Shown: in pieces, positions 27,112-38,089 of the stretch
Layout: every line of letters starts with the position of its first letter
How positions within the stretch are numbered: the first letter of the stretch is position 1
Assembly (NCBI RefSeq): GCF_011386835.1
Contig: NC_088796.1
Span: 86,325,968 to 86,389,967 of the forward strand
DNA length: 64,000 bases
Direction: 5' to 3'
DNA from: Chrysemys picta bellii
Lineage: Eukaryota > Chordata > Testudines > Emydidae
Position numbers and translations under genes: made by a program
Notes under the pieces: model-generated
What the model saw: only the letters and a program-made list of their open reading frames with translations
What the model was told of the DNA's origin: nothing
Database searches by the model: none

Positions 27112-27190
27112 TTTGTATCTTGCTTACACCAGTTTTACACTAGTGAAATTCCACAGATGCTAGCGGTAAGTGAGGGGAGAATCTGATGCC
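27112..27190. repeat. Dispersed 'GGGCCTGATT...GAGAATCTGATGC' repeat
   Basis: Starts GGGCCTGATTTGTATCTTGC, has CTTACACCAGTTTTACAC, and ends GGAGAATCTGATGCC, so the ends are partly inverted. Same class as 10.1, 27.5 and 37.5 kb copies. Confidence 0.45.
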
Positions 27191-27224
27191 AAGTACAAGT
27201 TATCTGTATTGAAAACAGTAAATA

Positions 27225-27395
27225 TCTGGGGAGGAGCTAAAGCACTGTAAGCACAGGACTGGAGGAATGAATTCTTGAGTTTTAATTCCTACTTGATGTG
27301 AGATCTTGGATAAGTCACTTTATGTGTGACTGTAAATGGGGCTGATACTACTTACCACCTGTTTCACAGAGAAATTGTGAACACAAAAGGGGGAG
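27225..27395 (+). mobile_element. MIR-type SINE
   Basis: Matches MIR order: CACAGGACTGGAGGAATGA, TTTTAATTCCTACTTGATGTG, TGGATAAGTCACTTTATGTG, GTAAATGGGGCTGATACTAC, TTACCACCTGTTTCACAGAG, AATTGTGAAC. Older and more diverged than the copy at 8.3 kb. Confidence 0.8.
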
Positions 27396-27517
27396 GAGGA
27401 GGATTATCCAACGTGTTCAGTGTTGACCTAACCCTGCTCTCATGAAGGCAATGGTTTTACCATTGATTTTTTAGGTCAATGCTGAACACTTTTATAAATT
27501 CCACCCTAAATAATGAA

Positions 27518-27606
27518 TGGGCCTGATTCTCCTCTCACTCAGGTTTACAATGGTGAGTCTCCATTGAGTCAATGGAGACAATCTTGATCTACAAATGGTG
27601 TCAAAG
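27518..27606. repeat. Dispersed 'GGGCCTGATTCTC' repeat
   Basis: GGGCCTGATTCTCCTCTCAC followed by GTTTACAATGGTGAGTCTCC and GAGTCAATGGAGACAATC. Same class as the copies at 10.1, 27.1 and 37.5 kb; I cannot assign a family. Confidence 0.45.
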
Positions 27607-29085
27607 GTCCAATTGAGCTGCATATGTCTGTACAGCATTTTGAGCAGGTAAAGCACTACAGAGGTGATACTACTAATAATCATTTTTATTCCAGTAAATG
27701 GACATTTCATCAAAAGTTTGTATTTTTAGGATCAGACTATGTGGGTGGGAAAGCTGAGCATTCCAGTCCTGTTGGGTTTTTGTCACCCAATGCAACTGTC
27801 AATAACTTTCAGAACTACTGTGCTCCCCGGACATCAGGGACTGCTCCTGCATTGCATAGGGTTTAATTCAGCTCACAGTCCACCACCACCACTTTTTTTT
27901 TAAATATGCAGTACATAGAAGTAGCTTGTGTTACTAAAATCCTCATATGCAAGCCAATGGATTTCAACAGGGAATTCCCAGACACTTGGCTAAATCAGCT
28001 TTAAACTGATTGAACCTTCAGAAAGGGGCAAAGCAGTTGGATCATAGGGGACAATTGGGTCCACTGGGTCTGCCTCATACACAATTCCTTTTAGGAACAT
28101 CAAACCCCAATGAGAAATGGCTGAGAAACTACAACAGAGGCTTAAACTGACTGAAGGTAATTAAAATGGAATTTATAAATGCATTGGAATCCTTGTCACT
28201 GGACATTTTCTATTTCATTACTTCCGGGATGAGTCTGTCGGTCCAAGAAGGGGAGTTTAAAGAACAGTGTTCAGAACCATGGAAGAGAAGCAGAGAGTGA
28301 AGACAGCCACATGCAAGTAACACAAAGGACAGTCAACTCCAGATGCTCTACCTTTTCCTTCAGAACAAAAAGAGCTGCATTTTAAAGAGATTTATTCCCC
28401 CTCAGGCACTGGATAAAACCAAAAAAGGTTGTGGAATTACTTTCACTGGAGATATTCCTGGCTGGACTGAAGACGTGATGCTGCCTATTAGGGCTGGTTT
28501 ACAGATAATGAACTGAACCCTGCCATGTTTCAGAAAGATGGACCAATTAGAGTTCCTTTTTATTCCAAAGGATTCTACGATTTAATGAGCACATGAAACT
28601 CCCATTAACATTAATGGAAGTTCTGTGCATGCACTGAGGGGAGAATAAAGCCCTGTAGTTTTTTTTTTTTTAAATAAACATCATGAAGCAAACAAAGAAT
28701 GTGAATCTCCAAGTGAAGTCGCACAAATTGCAATATTCGGAATGAGGGATCATATTTGAGAGAGAGCACTCCTGGGGCAGAGAGAGTAGAAACGAGAGAG
28801 AGAGAAAGAATGAGGTCTTACTCAAAACTGAGACAGGCAATTTAGTCTGGGCTCATCCTGTAATGCCTGTAAAATAAATAGTAAGAAAAAGCTTCCATGA
28901 CCAGATAAAATGAAACACCTGAGAAGATAGTAAGGCTTAGTATTGATAAAAATGATGCCCTTTGATGTTTTGTTCTGAATGCTGACACAAGTCAAGTATT
29001 ATTTTTACTTTTATTTTCAAAATACTCGGATTACAGTAAGTAAACAGCTTGTATTGCTGAGAAAAGCCATCCCACTATGAATGCC
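27607..29085. other. Unique sequence
   Basis: No gene. AG-rich low-complexity DNA occurs near 28755-28810. A purine run and short poly-T at 28.66 kb are the only other features. Confidence 0.5.
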
Positions 29086-29098
29086 ATCCTGAGACTAG

Positions 29099-29301
29099 CA
29101 ACAGAGGGTCCTGTGGCACCTTTGAGACTAACAGAAGTACTGGGAGCATAAGCTTTCGTGGGTAAGAACCTCACTTCTTCAGATGCAAGTGAGGTTCTTA
29201 CCCACGAAAACTTATGCTCCCAGTACTTCTGTTAGTCTCAAAGGTGCCACAGGACCCTCTGTTGCTTTTTACAGATTCAGACTAACATGGCTACCCCTCT
29301 G
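29099..29301 (-). mobile_element. Fold-back SINE insertion
   Basis: The right part (29191-29301) is the 5' region of the SINE on the minus strand, opening CAGAGGGGTAGCCATGTTAG at 29301. The left part (29099-29190) repeats most of the same sequence in the opposite orientation, giving two arms of roughly 90 bases. One 13-bp duplication, ATCCTGAGACTAG, flanks the entire unit (29086-29098 and 29302-29314), so the inverted form integrated in one event. Non-coding, mobilised by LINE machinery. Confidence 0.9.
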
Positions 29302-29314
29302 ATCCTGAGACTAG

Positions 29315-31239
29315 AACAGCATCTCCTTTTATTACAGACAACATTCTGGGCCCAGTAATGTCCCCATAATCTGTATGCAAGTAAGAAGGACCCTCACTGC
29401 AAACCCCTCTCACATGGAAACAAGGGTCAGAAGCATCAGTGGAATTCCCCATTCCTTGTCCTGGACCCTGTAGAGAGCACTCAACAGGCCTAATGGGTGA
29501 AAATGCTATAATCCTCTAAGATTCCTCTGGACACTTAATACAGACTGTTAGTTTTCTGAAACCCTCACTCTATAGGCAGCCCCCACTATAAAGAGGGAGT
29601 CCTGGGACAGCCACTGGTTTCTGTGTGGATGTGACACTAGGCTGTTAATGCTCCCCTGTGTAAATTAACAACTAATCTGGCAACATATTACAGCCATTTT
29701 TCTCAGATGTGACACAACACACTCAATATAAATCAGAGAAGAATCAGGTTCAGCACATATATAGCTGTTCAACTGGTTTACATGAGATGAGAATCAGGCT
29801 TACGCTGGCTTAATTGAAAGGAGATGACATTCACAATTATCATCAGGAAATGTGTATTTTCTCCTAACCTAATTCATCTGCCTTGAGACCCAAATAACAT
29901 ACTCAATAGATACAGTATAACTGACATACAATTATTTCAACATTTTTCAAAAAAAAACAGAAGAGTTATAGCAATAGCATCAAGATTATACTGTATAGTT
30001 TGTCCTTAATGGCTCTCACAAATGGTCTGTGCAAAGGTCTTGGCTTTTTTTTTTTTTCTCCTTTCCACAATTTTTGTTTTGAGATGATTCCTGAAACTAG
30101 AATTGATTAGCACATGAATCTATATAATATTGCCTTTGCCAAATAGATAATGCTACTGCGGTATTCGTAGTGTTCCCTAAAAAGAATATAGGAAATATTG
30201 TACTGGAATTAATTAACTGAAAAGTCGATTATAAATTTTATTGGTATAAGTCATTCTTTCAAAACTCATGGGCAACTCCTGCATCTAAAACACGGCTAAA
30301 AAATCCTCTTGGGAAAGAAATAACACATGGAGAACTTCAGCATTTTTGTTAGGAACTGTTGCCTTTGTTTTCTGGACACTCTCTCATATGTATGGTCTAG
30401 AAGCCCGATTACACTAAGTTTCTGTACTTAATAAAAAACAGTTTCAGATTTGAGAGTATTCTAGTGTCATCTAGTATATTCTGACTGATTTAAAATGGCA
30501 AATTCCACAATATTGTAATTGAAATAAATCTGTTTTTATTTAGAATATGTTCAGATGTGGAAGCTAAAATTAACAACCTGACTGACAGTGCCTTCATTTA
30601 GCCATCCAGATATGGGAAGTTGACTTTTATTTACTCTAACATTGCCTGTATACTCATCTCAAAATAGTAATATGTGTAGGGAGAGAGAACGATAGAAGGT
30701 GGATTGTGAGAAGTGGATTCCACCTTTGAAATCTTTCATACCATGGGAATAACGTTTGATCTTAATGAGCTTCCTACTTTAGAATTAATTTTGTAATTAG
30801 CATTAATATATGCAACAGAATTATTTTTTTTCCCTCCACTGCAAATAATAAATGCATTCAAAACTTACTGGCAGATTGCTGTTAATTTATCAATAATTTT
30901 ATTTAATATAGATTATTCTATAATATAAAGTTAGAGGGGAATTATGAGATAACATGATCCCTACCTCTTTAGTGGAAGGAAGTGAATTTGATTTAGGTTA
31001 ACACCAATACCTGGGACAGGTGCCATGCAAAAGCATAGTTGTTGGGCTAGAAAAAAAAGTAAAAGTGGTTGGGAAAGGAGTATGCACAGATAGGGCTAGG
31101 AGATCACTACTATCTGAATACACTTTCAAAATAAATATTTTACATTGTAGAAGTGATACTGGTGAAACAGGAACCACAAACTGTTTCTGTAGTGCAGCAA
31201 ATACAGCCTGAATGGATGTAAAAAAGATATGATTTACAT
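29315..31239. other. Unique AT-rich sequence
   Basis: No gene or transposon recognised. The 30.4-31.0 kb stretch is low-complexity-free AT-rich DNA that could be worth testing for conservation. Confidence 0.5.
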
Positions 31240-31247
31240 TTCATAAT

Positions 31248-31384
31248 CAGGGCCGGCTCTAGGCACCAGCCCTCCAAGCACGTGCTTGGGGCAGCACTTT
31301 CTAAGAGGCGGCATTCTGGCCTCCCTTTTTTATTTTTATTTTTTATTTTTTTGCTTGGGGCGGCATTGCCGGGAGCCGGCCCTG
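31248..31384. mobile_element. Mini-MITE forming the left end of the composite
   Basis: Begins CAGGGCCGGCTCTAGGCACC and ends GGGAGCCGGCCCTG, i.e. it has both termini of the family within 137 bases. It lacks its own duplication on the right, which fits a unit whose inner terminus was skipped in favour of the distal one at 33508. Confidence 0.75.
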
Positions 31385-31866
31385 GCCCAGCCACTCGCCC
31401 TGCCAGCGGGGGCTGGGATCCGCGCCCCCTGCCCAGCCCGGCGGCGCCCTGTACAGCGCCGCGCCGAGTCTCCCCAGGGCAGCGGCAGCAGGACCCCATC
31501 TCCCTCCCTGCATCCCGGGAGCCGCTTCCCTCCCCCCTCCCCACTCCGGGAGCCCCTCTCACGGCCGGGCTGCGGCGGTGGCTAGAGGGGCTCCTGGAAT
31601 GTGTGAGGAGCAGGGGGGGGGGGAAGGGAAGCGGCGCCCGGGATGCAGGGAGGGAGATGGGGTCCTGCTGCCCCTGCCGCGCCGAGTCTTCCCTTCCCCC
31701 CCACCCCCCCCCCGCCGCTCCTCACATACTCCGGGAGCCCCTCTAGCCCGGGCTGCAGCGGCCGCGAGAGGGGATCCCGGAGTGTGTGAGGAGCGCGGAG
31801 GGAGAGAAGTGGCGCCCCCTGGAGCCGAGCCCGGGCTGCGGTGGAGGCGAGAGGGGCTCCCAGAGT

Positions 31867-32870
31867 CAGGGCCGCCCGGGGGGGGGGGCAAGTGGGGCAA
31901 TTTGCCCCAGGCCCCGGGTATGACCAAGGCTCCCCCCGCCTCCGTCTTCCCCCATCCCCCGGCATCTCAGACGGTAAGGGGGCGGGGCTGCAAGCTGCAG
32001 CCGAGCGGCGGGAACTCAGGCCCCGCTGGAGACACCAGGCGGCTGCAGCAATGTTTGGGACAGGGGTAAGCGGCATGGTAAGGGGCCGGGGCACCCCCGA
32101 CCCCATCCCCCACAGCCCTGACCCCCAGCTCTGAGCCTAGCCCCTCTAAGCCAGGCACCCCCCGACCCCATCTCCCATAGCCCTGACCCCCAGCTCTGAG
32201 CCCAGCCCCTCTAAACCGGGCACCCTCCAACCCCATCCCCCACAACCTTGACCCCCAGCTCCGAGCCTAGCTCCTCTGAGCCAGACACCCCCCGAGCCCA
32301 TCCCCCACAGCCCTGACCCCCAGCTCCGAGCCTAGCCCCTGTGAGCCAGGCACCCCCCGAGCCCATCCTCCCCACAGCCCTGACCCCCAGCTCCAAGCCT
32401 AGCCCCTCTGAGCCGGGCACCTCCTCGACCCCATCCCCCACAACCCTGACCCCCAGCGCCGAGCCCACCCCTCTGAGCCAGACACCCCCCAACCCCATCT
32501 CCCCACAGCCCTGAGCCCAGCCCCTGTGAGCCGGGCACTCCCCAACCCAGAGCCCAGCTCCCCACCCAGCCCTGGGGAACAGCAGCACCACCCCCAGGCA
32601 GTGACAGCCCATTGGCACCAACCATCACCATCACCCAGCAACAGCCCATTATGTAATTGCAAATGTAGACATACCATTAAAGCATTTAATGTTTTTAAAT
32701 AATGTATTTAGTGTATTTTCAAATTATTACAAATTAATTTTTGAATCTATTTCACTAGTTATTTTTTACATTTCCAAATACATGTTACTATAGTATTGCA
32801 ACTTTTTTTTATGGAAGGGGCCCCCGAAATTGTTTTGCCCCAGGCCCCCTGAATCCTCTTGGCGGCCCTG
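31867..32870. mobile_element. Nested hAT-type element, 1.0 kb
   Basis: Ends CAGGGCCGCC and GGCGGCCCTG are perfect inverted repeats, and the host element's sequence CCCAGAGT is duplicated exactly at 31859-31866 and 32871-32878. Subterminal sequence TTTGCCCCAGGCCCC recurs at both ends (31.90 and 32.84 kb). It is a distinct subfamily from its host. The interior is mostly a 65-bp minisatellite plus about 200 AT-rich bases. It entered after the outer element's module was formed, since the duplicated bases belong to that module. Confidence 0.92.
32090..32545. repeat. 65-bp minisatellite
   Basis: About seven units of 65-67 bases, each with CTGACCCCCAGCTC, GAGCC.AGCCCCT and GGCACCCCCCGACCCCATC. Landmark CTGACCCCC starts lie near 32118, 32183, 32248, 32313, 32380 and 32446. 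C-rich on this strand, G-rich on the other. Tandem growth must have happened inside the inner hAT element or in its progenitor. Confidence 0.9.
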
Positions 32871-32968
32871 CCCAGAGTGTGTGAGGAGCCGGGGAGGGAG
32901 GGAAGTGGGGTCCCCTGGAGCCAAGCCCGGGCTGCGGCAGCGGCGAGAGGGGCTCCCGGAGTGTGTGA

Positions 32969-33342
32969 AGAGGTGAGCGGCCGGCTGGGCTCGTCCGTGC
33001 TGAGCAGGTAGCCCCGCAGCCGGAGATCCTCGCCTTCCCGCCCGCCAGGGCTGGGCCAGGGCGCGGTGAGGCTGAAGAGCAGCAGGTCCGGGGGGCTCTC
33101 CAGGTCCTCGGCTGCCAGCATGTCAGGGGTGAGGGCGGTGAGCACAAACTGATCCACCTTGGCCACCAGCAGCGCCGCAAAGCCCAGGGAGGGGCCATGT
33201 TCTCCGCGCCGACCCGCAGCCGCACTGCCACCTGGAAGTACTCCCACTCCGTGCCGCCCAGCAGCTCCACCCGCATGGGGACAGAGTTACGGCTGGGCCA
33301 GGGCTTGGCCGCCGTGTGCTGGTAGCGGATCCCACGTTTGGG
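32969..33342 (-). pseudogene. Captured exon fragment of a FRAS1/FREM-family gene
   Basis: On the minus strand the DNA reads [20 protein letters not shown], then [20 protein letters not shown] and VGAENMAP, and after a one-base frame change near 33195 [40 protein letters not shown] and [15 protein letters not shown]. This is the start of a CSPG-type repeat as found in the amino-terminal part of FREM2/FREM3, large basement-membrane proteins; [18 protein letters not shown] is close to the version I remember. The match stops abruptly on both sides at transposon modules. About 374 bases of an exon, no promoter, one frameshift, antisense to nothing else: non-functional as a protein. I am sure of the family, less of which paralogue. 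Confidence 0.78.
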
Positions 33343-33516
33343 GGGGAGCCCAGTGCTGGGGTGGCAGGGGGTGCAGGGGGGGGAAGAGAGAGCCCAGTGC
33401 TGGGGCAGCAGGGGGTGCGGGTGGGAGGGGGCCACTGGTGGGCTGGGGGGGGGGGGGCAGCCAAAAATTTTTTTGCTTGGGGCAGCAAAAAACCTAGAGC
33501 CGGTCCCGTTCATAAT

Positions 33517-35377
33517 GGACTGTTGTATTACATCTACATTGGTAGAAATAATATTGAGAAGGAAGTCATGAGACAATAAATCAGAGTAACCTGATTCTGA
33601 AAAATATTGCTGGTGGAGCCCACAAGACAAAAAGGAAGGCAAAAGACTTGCAAATGAAAGTTGTGTCTTTGCCCAAATGTCTGGCTAAAGGGTTTTAGGA
33701 AAAGGTGAAATGGGAGAAAGGATGCACTATTGTGAAACTTAATATATTGTTTATTCCCCACAACAAGACAGAATGTACCTATTTCAGTTTAAATATGTTA
33801 AGCAGGCTTTTTGTTTTAATCTGATTTTCTATCTCTATTAAAAATTATTCTTTACTACAACCCACATGGGTTTAGACTGTTTATGAATTTTATGCAGACC
33901 GTCCAATAGAGGTGACATAAGCATCAACTTCTAAGAAGAGGGTATGAAGGATGGGTGTTTTGATCCAACTTGCTTGGGATTCTTAATTAAAAGGCCATAG
34001 ACTGAGCAAGACTTTTCCACAGGGGGTATTGCTCATAAGACTGTGGTTCAAATGATGCACAGGAAACAGTATAGGTTCTGCTACAATTTGGGCCCTACAA
34101 GCCCACAGACAGGTAAGTCTCAAAACATGTTTTGACCTTCCTCTGATAAAATGAATCTTGTCTATACAACTATACAAGTAGTTTTTGGATATCTGAACAT
34201 TTAAATATATCAGATGGAACAAAACCACAAACCCATTCATAAAATGGACTGCATTCTGCTCCTTTTCCATGCAATTACTTCAAATTTATCCCAGTGAAAT
34301 GGAGCAGAATTTGGACCAATAACTCTCACAGTCAGAAACTGAAAATAAACATTATCTGATAGTTTGGCATAGTATGACTAAGAAAATAGAGATTGCATTT
34401 AAAAAAAAAACAAAAAACATTTTTTTAACCTGATGTTTATATGGTAGACTGAGAAGATGACAGAGGGGTATTGGATTACAATTTTGAAGGTGTTACCAAC
34501 ACAGAGGGAAAATAATATGGTTTTATCACAAGTGGCATGTCTGTTAAAGATGAAGTAATAGAAATGTTCAGTTTCTATTTAAAAAGATTAAGGTCTGCAT
34601 CCGCATATGGTTCAAGTATGCCAAGAGTCAACATACCTGTATCCACCCACCAGCTGAGTCACGGAAATCAGAGACGGAAAAGACCTATTACATCAGCCAG
34701 CCCATCACCTAGAGGAAAACTTTTGTTTAACTATTAGTTACTAGTATAAGCTTACTAAAAGTTAGAGCATCATACTGCCCTAGATCACTAAAGGTTCCCC
34801 TTGTGAAGACAGGAGTGATTAGCGGCTAAGTAGCTGCAGGTTCAGAGCAGAAGGACTTAAGAGGGAGTGGGGGGAAATGTGTTCCACTGTACGCTGCACT
34901 GCTGTTCAAATAAAAAAAAAGCAGTTTGCATTGTGTCTAGCAACTCCCACTTTCTCCAGCATGAACCGAAGAGGGTTGGTGGCCTGGTTACTCCACTCAT
35001 CCAGCTTACCGTTCCTTGAGATGTAGGAGCCCCAGAAGGCACATTAGCCTAACTCCTCTCTCCACTTCAGGCAGTAGTAGGTGTTTACCCTGCACTGCTG
35101 CTGCCCAATTCCACTGAAAAAATGAGACTCCCAATGCTGTCTTCCCCTGACATTGTTCCCCCACAGAACAAAGAGGAGAATATAGCCTGCAGCAGCTTAG
35201 AGATTTTTCTCTTCTTCTAAAGCACAACGCTTTACTGTTAGCTCCTATTAATTAATACTCTTGTATTTATACATAAGTGCAACATTTACATGAACACCCT
35301 ATTAATTCATTTGGACCAATGCAAGTGACAGACAGAGGCAGCTCATAAAAAGTCTTAACAAATAAAGTATCACTTAC
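33517..35377. other. Unique AT-rich sequence
   Basis: No gene supported. It lies directly 3' (in minus-strand sense) of the possible exon at 35.38 kb; no partner exon with clean splice sites was recognised. Confidence 0.45.
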
Positions 35378-35754
35378 AGATCTGAGTTTGCAAAGGAGTT
35401 CTTTGTACTTCAAGGTCATGTCCGTAACAGAAGCTTCATATAATTTGTCATCATAAGCAATTCCATTGGCATGATGGTATTACTGATATTTTGGGTTTTT
35501 TTCCTGTACTGTCTCATCTGCTGAAGAATCGTTTTCTTCTTCAGAGTTAGGGCAATGTTAAACAACTGTATTGCACACATTGCCCTACTTTCTATGTCAC
35601 AAAGCAGAGAAACCAAAGTATCTACAACAGGTGCCTTGGGAGATATAGTCAGCAGGTAGTTCATCACTGAAAGGAGCAATTGGCTTACAGGATTTAATAT
35701 TTTTGAGAGTCCAGGTGAAGCTGTAACATTCACTGTGACTTTGTTCTCTATCCC
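35378..35754 (-). other. Possible isolated exon (coding relic or lncRNA)
   Basis: On the minus strand a 10-T tract and ATGTTGTAG (AG at 35755-35756) are followed by 377 bases and then a consensus donor, CT|GTAAGTG (GT at 35376-35377). One frame is open for 105 codons and includes SPKAPVVDTLVSLLCDIESR and TLKKKTILQQMRQYRKK; another frame near the 3' end reads NGIAYDDKLYEASVTDMTLK YKELLCKL up to the donor but has several stops upstream. No protein I recognise. The splice-site pair is stronger than expected by chance, yet 377 is not a multiple of three and the best frame does not reach the donor. It may be a decayed coding exon, a lncRNA exon, or chance. Confidence 0.3.
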
Positions 35755-36429
35755 CTACAACATTAAAAAAAAAACAGACAGACAAAAACACCTTTAAAAG
35801 GGTGATCTGAAGAAAGATTTTAAAATGAACATACATTTTTGGGCTAAGTTTGTTTATTTGAGTAAAAATCCCAGTACCTTCCCTCTGGGAACTGCTGTGG
35901 GAATGTGCCATCTTTTCAACAATAAACCAGGGGAGAGGGACATAAGAGTAGAGATTATTTACCAGCTGGAAGTGAGAAATATGCAGTAGTCAGGTGCAAA
36001 ATAGCCATTTTAGGGCTGCACTTTAAGGCCCAGCCCCAAAAAGGGCTGTTGGGAAAAAAAGGTTCTATAAGAGGGCAATCCTGAGTTGAGGACAGTTGAA
36101 CAACATTTAGGTTGATATTCATAACATACTTCACACAACTTGCTTAGAAAGTAACTCATGATAATCATACAAAAACTAAACTACATTTCAGCCAATAAAA
36201 TAAAATAAAATTGCCTTTAGCAGGGTGGGATATGAAGTGTGTTGTAATTTGTAATCAAATTACAAAATTTAGATATGAGAATTGAACCCTTAGTGGTGCA
36301 ACCAGACTGAAGCACTGTGTATGCTGCTCCCTACACCTTTTGTAAGGAGCAATAGGCCAGATGCTAACTAGGCTCTTGATCTTTCCCCTCAAGCCTTCTC
36401 ATGTCTCCTTCACCATGGACATCACTATC
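35755..36429. other. Unique AT-rich sequence
   Basis: Nothing recognised. Confidence 0.5.
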
Positions 36430-36705
36430 AGCACAGAACAAAAACTCCTCACCGATCCCTAACCAGCAGGCTCATCCATAGGGGATTGTTCTAGCTAGTG
36501 ACAAGTTAGCATAGCCAATGACTATGCATACAGAGTGGATGCCAGGTCCCACTGAAAGAAAAATGGTTCCTTTTTCAACACTTCACAATGAAAACAAGTT
36601 TGCAATTTCAAATTTATGTATTTATTTATTTTGTGAAAACTCTTTTGGATTTTTTTTCTTTGACCAGCTCTAATGGGGAGAGTGGAGAGGTAGGGAATGA
36701 CATGG
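36430..36705 (+). repeat. Arm of a 275-bp inverted repeat pair
   Basis: Shares GGATTGTTCTAGCTAG, CAGAGTGGATGCCAGG, ATGGTTCCTTTTTCAACACT, TCACAATGAAAACAAGTTTG, AAACTCTTTTGGATTTTT and TTTGACCAGCTCTAAT with the reverse complement of 38090-38365. By eye the two copies agree at close to nine bases in ten, with one deletion of about 20 bases. The family is not identified. Confidence 0.85.
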
Positions 36706-38089
36706 TGAGAGACAAGGCTGGAGAAGCAGGTAGAACTGAACATATGGAGGTGCTTGAAAGAGAAGACAGGAAGCTTAAATTTGAAGTGATAGAGCAGGAG
36801 GATCCATGGGAGAAATGCAAAGAAGGGACTGACATGGATATATTTACAGAACATGCATCTATTGTCCCTTTAATAGTTCTGACTGGGACAAGTCTGGTTA
36901 TGTAGAAGTCGGTAGAGGCATCGTCTTTGTATTTGAATCACTGTCTTCACTTGCCCATGGCTCAGGGAGAGGCATTTCTTTCTGTGAAAGGCAGGCCCTA
37001 CATATTAGCTACGTAGGCAAAGTGAGATGGTAGCTATAAAGGCCTTTCAATCATCAGTTCTAAAGCATATTTGGAAGATTCTGGAATACTCCTCTCTGGA
37101 CGGGCATACCTCATTCCGTTTTTTCTAAGTCTGCCCATAACATATTCACATCCCCTCAGAACAGACACTTAACCAAATGCAGGAATGATTGTTGGGGAAA
37201 GAATATTGATTTTGCATGGGAGCCTAACTGCCCTTTGTGGCTTTGAAAATCTTCTTCTTTATCTCTAAACTGCTAAGTGGATATTACAAACAATGGAAAG
37301 CTAAAATTAAAATGCAAAAACGTAAGTACTGCACTTGACCTTTAGCAAAATAAACATTAGTTTACCAAGATTTCATAGTAGCTTTGTGTTTATATAGAAC
37401 TAGAACTGAAGTGAACAATGTGTTTTTCAGGTGATTCATTAAAGGACAGATTCTGATACATTTACTCATGTTGAGTGTGACCTGACTCCACAAGTAGTCA
37501 CACTGATTCAGGGGTGATTCCAATGGAGTAAGGTACCCATTCATCCTGAGTGAGAATATCAGAATCTGGCCCTAACCACTTACTAACCAACTTTTGACTA
37601 TGTTGTTTGGGGAGCAGCGGGAGGGAAATAGAGGGTTTGGGAGAAAGGAGGGATGGTTGGGTGTTGAGGATTGCTTCCCATAAATGCTGCAGTTTTGACA
37701 ATCACAATAAAGTCTGAATAGCTCTAGTATGCTGTAAAACCACATCAGATGATTCATTCTTTAAAAGCATGCTTATGCAGAATTACACTTTATATAATGC
37801 TCCTGTAACACTTGAAAACTAGGAAGGAAGGAATTTAGAGCTGTTATCCTCTGTAACCTGTAAATTTTGCAGGAATAGAGTCCCTCTCAGTCCCTCCTGT
37901 GGAGCCTATGAACTCCATTGAGTTAGAGGGTGCATATCTGTCATCACTTCAATATGAATATCTAATAAGTGATCTCTGGAGGATCTAATTAATGACCTCA
38001 GTGGCTACTTAGCTGCATATCTGCATCATTGTCATCACTTGTCCATGGCTCACAAAGAGGCATCTTAAAAAGTAAAAAAAAAAAAAAAA
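36706..38089. other. Spacer between the inverted repeats
   Basis: Mostly unique. 36938-36985 (TCACTGTCTTCACTTGCCCA, TGGCTCAGGGAGAGGCAT) is similar to 38027-38065 in the same orientation, although the neighbouring long arms are inverted. 37440-37575 is a copy of the GAATCTGGCCC-type dispersed repeat. Confidence 0.5.

Larger units (their letters stand above)
31248..33508. mobile_element. Composite hAT-type element, 2.26 kb, carrying captured host DNA
   Basis: Ends CAGGGCCGGCTCTAGG and CCTAGAGCCGGTCCCG are inverted, and an exact 8-bp duplication TTCATAAT lies at 31240-31247 and 33509-33516. The whole 2.26 kb therefore behaves as one transposed unit. In order: a mini-MITE (31248-31384), GC-rich modules repeating GAGGGGCTCCCGGAGTGTGT (31.5-31.86 kb and 32.87-32.97 kb) in direct and inverted copies, a second hAT insertion (31867-32870), an antisense FREM-like exon piece (about 32969-33342), and a G-rich terminal part. 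No transposase is present, so mobility must be in trans. Long GC-rich open frames on both strands are by-products of repeats and composition. Confidence 0.9.

Noticed and set aside
31282..32649. Overlapping open frames of 90-170 codons on both strands
   Set aside because: GC-rich transposon modules and the 65-bp minisatellite leave all six frames open; none matches a protein except the FREM-like stretch further right.
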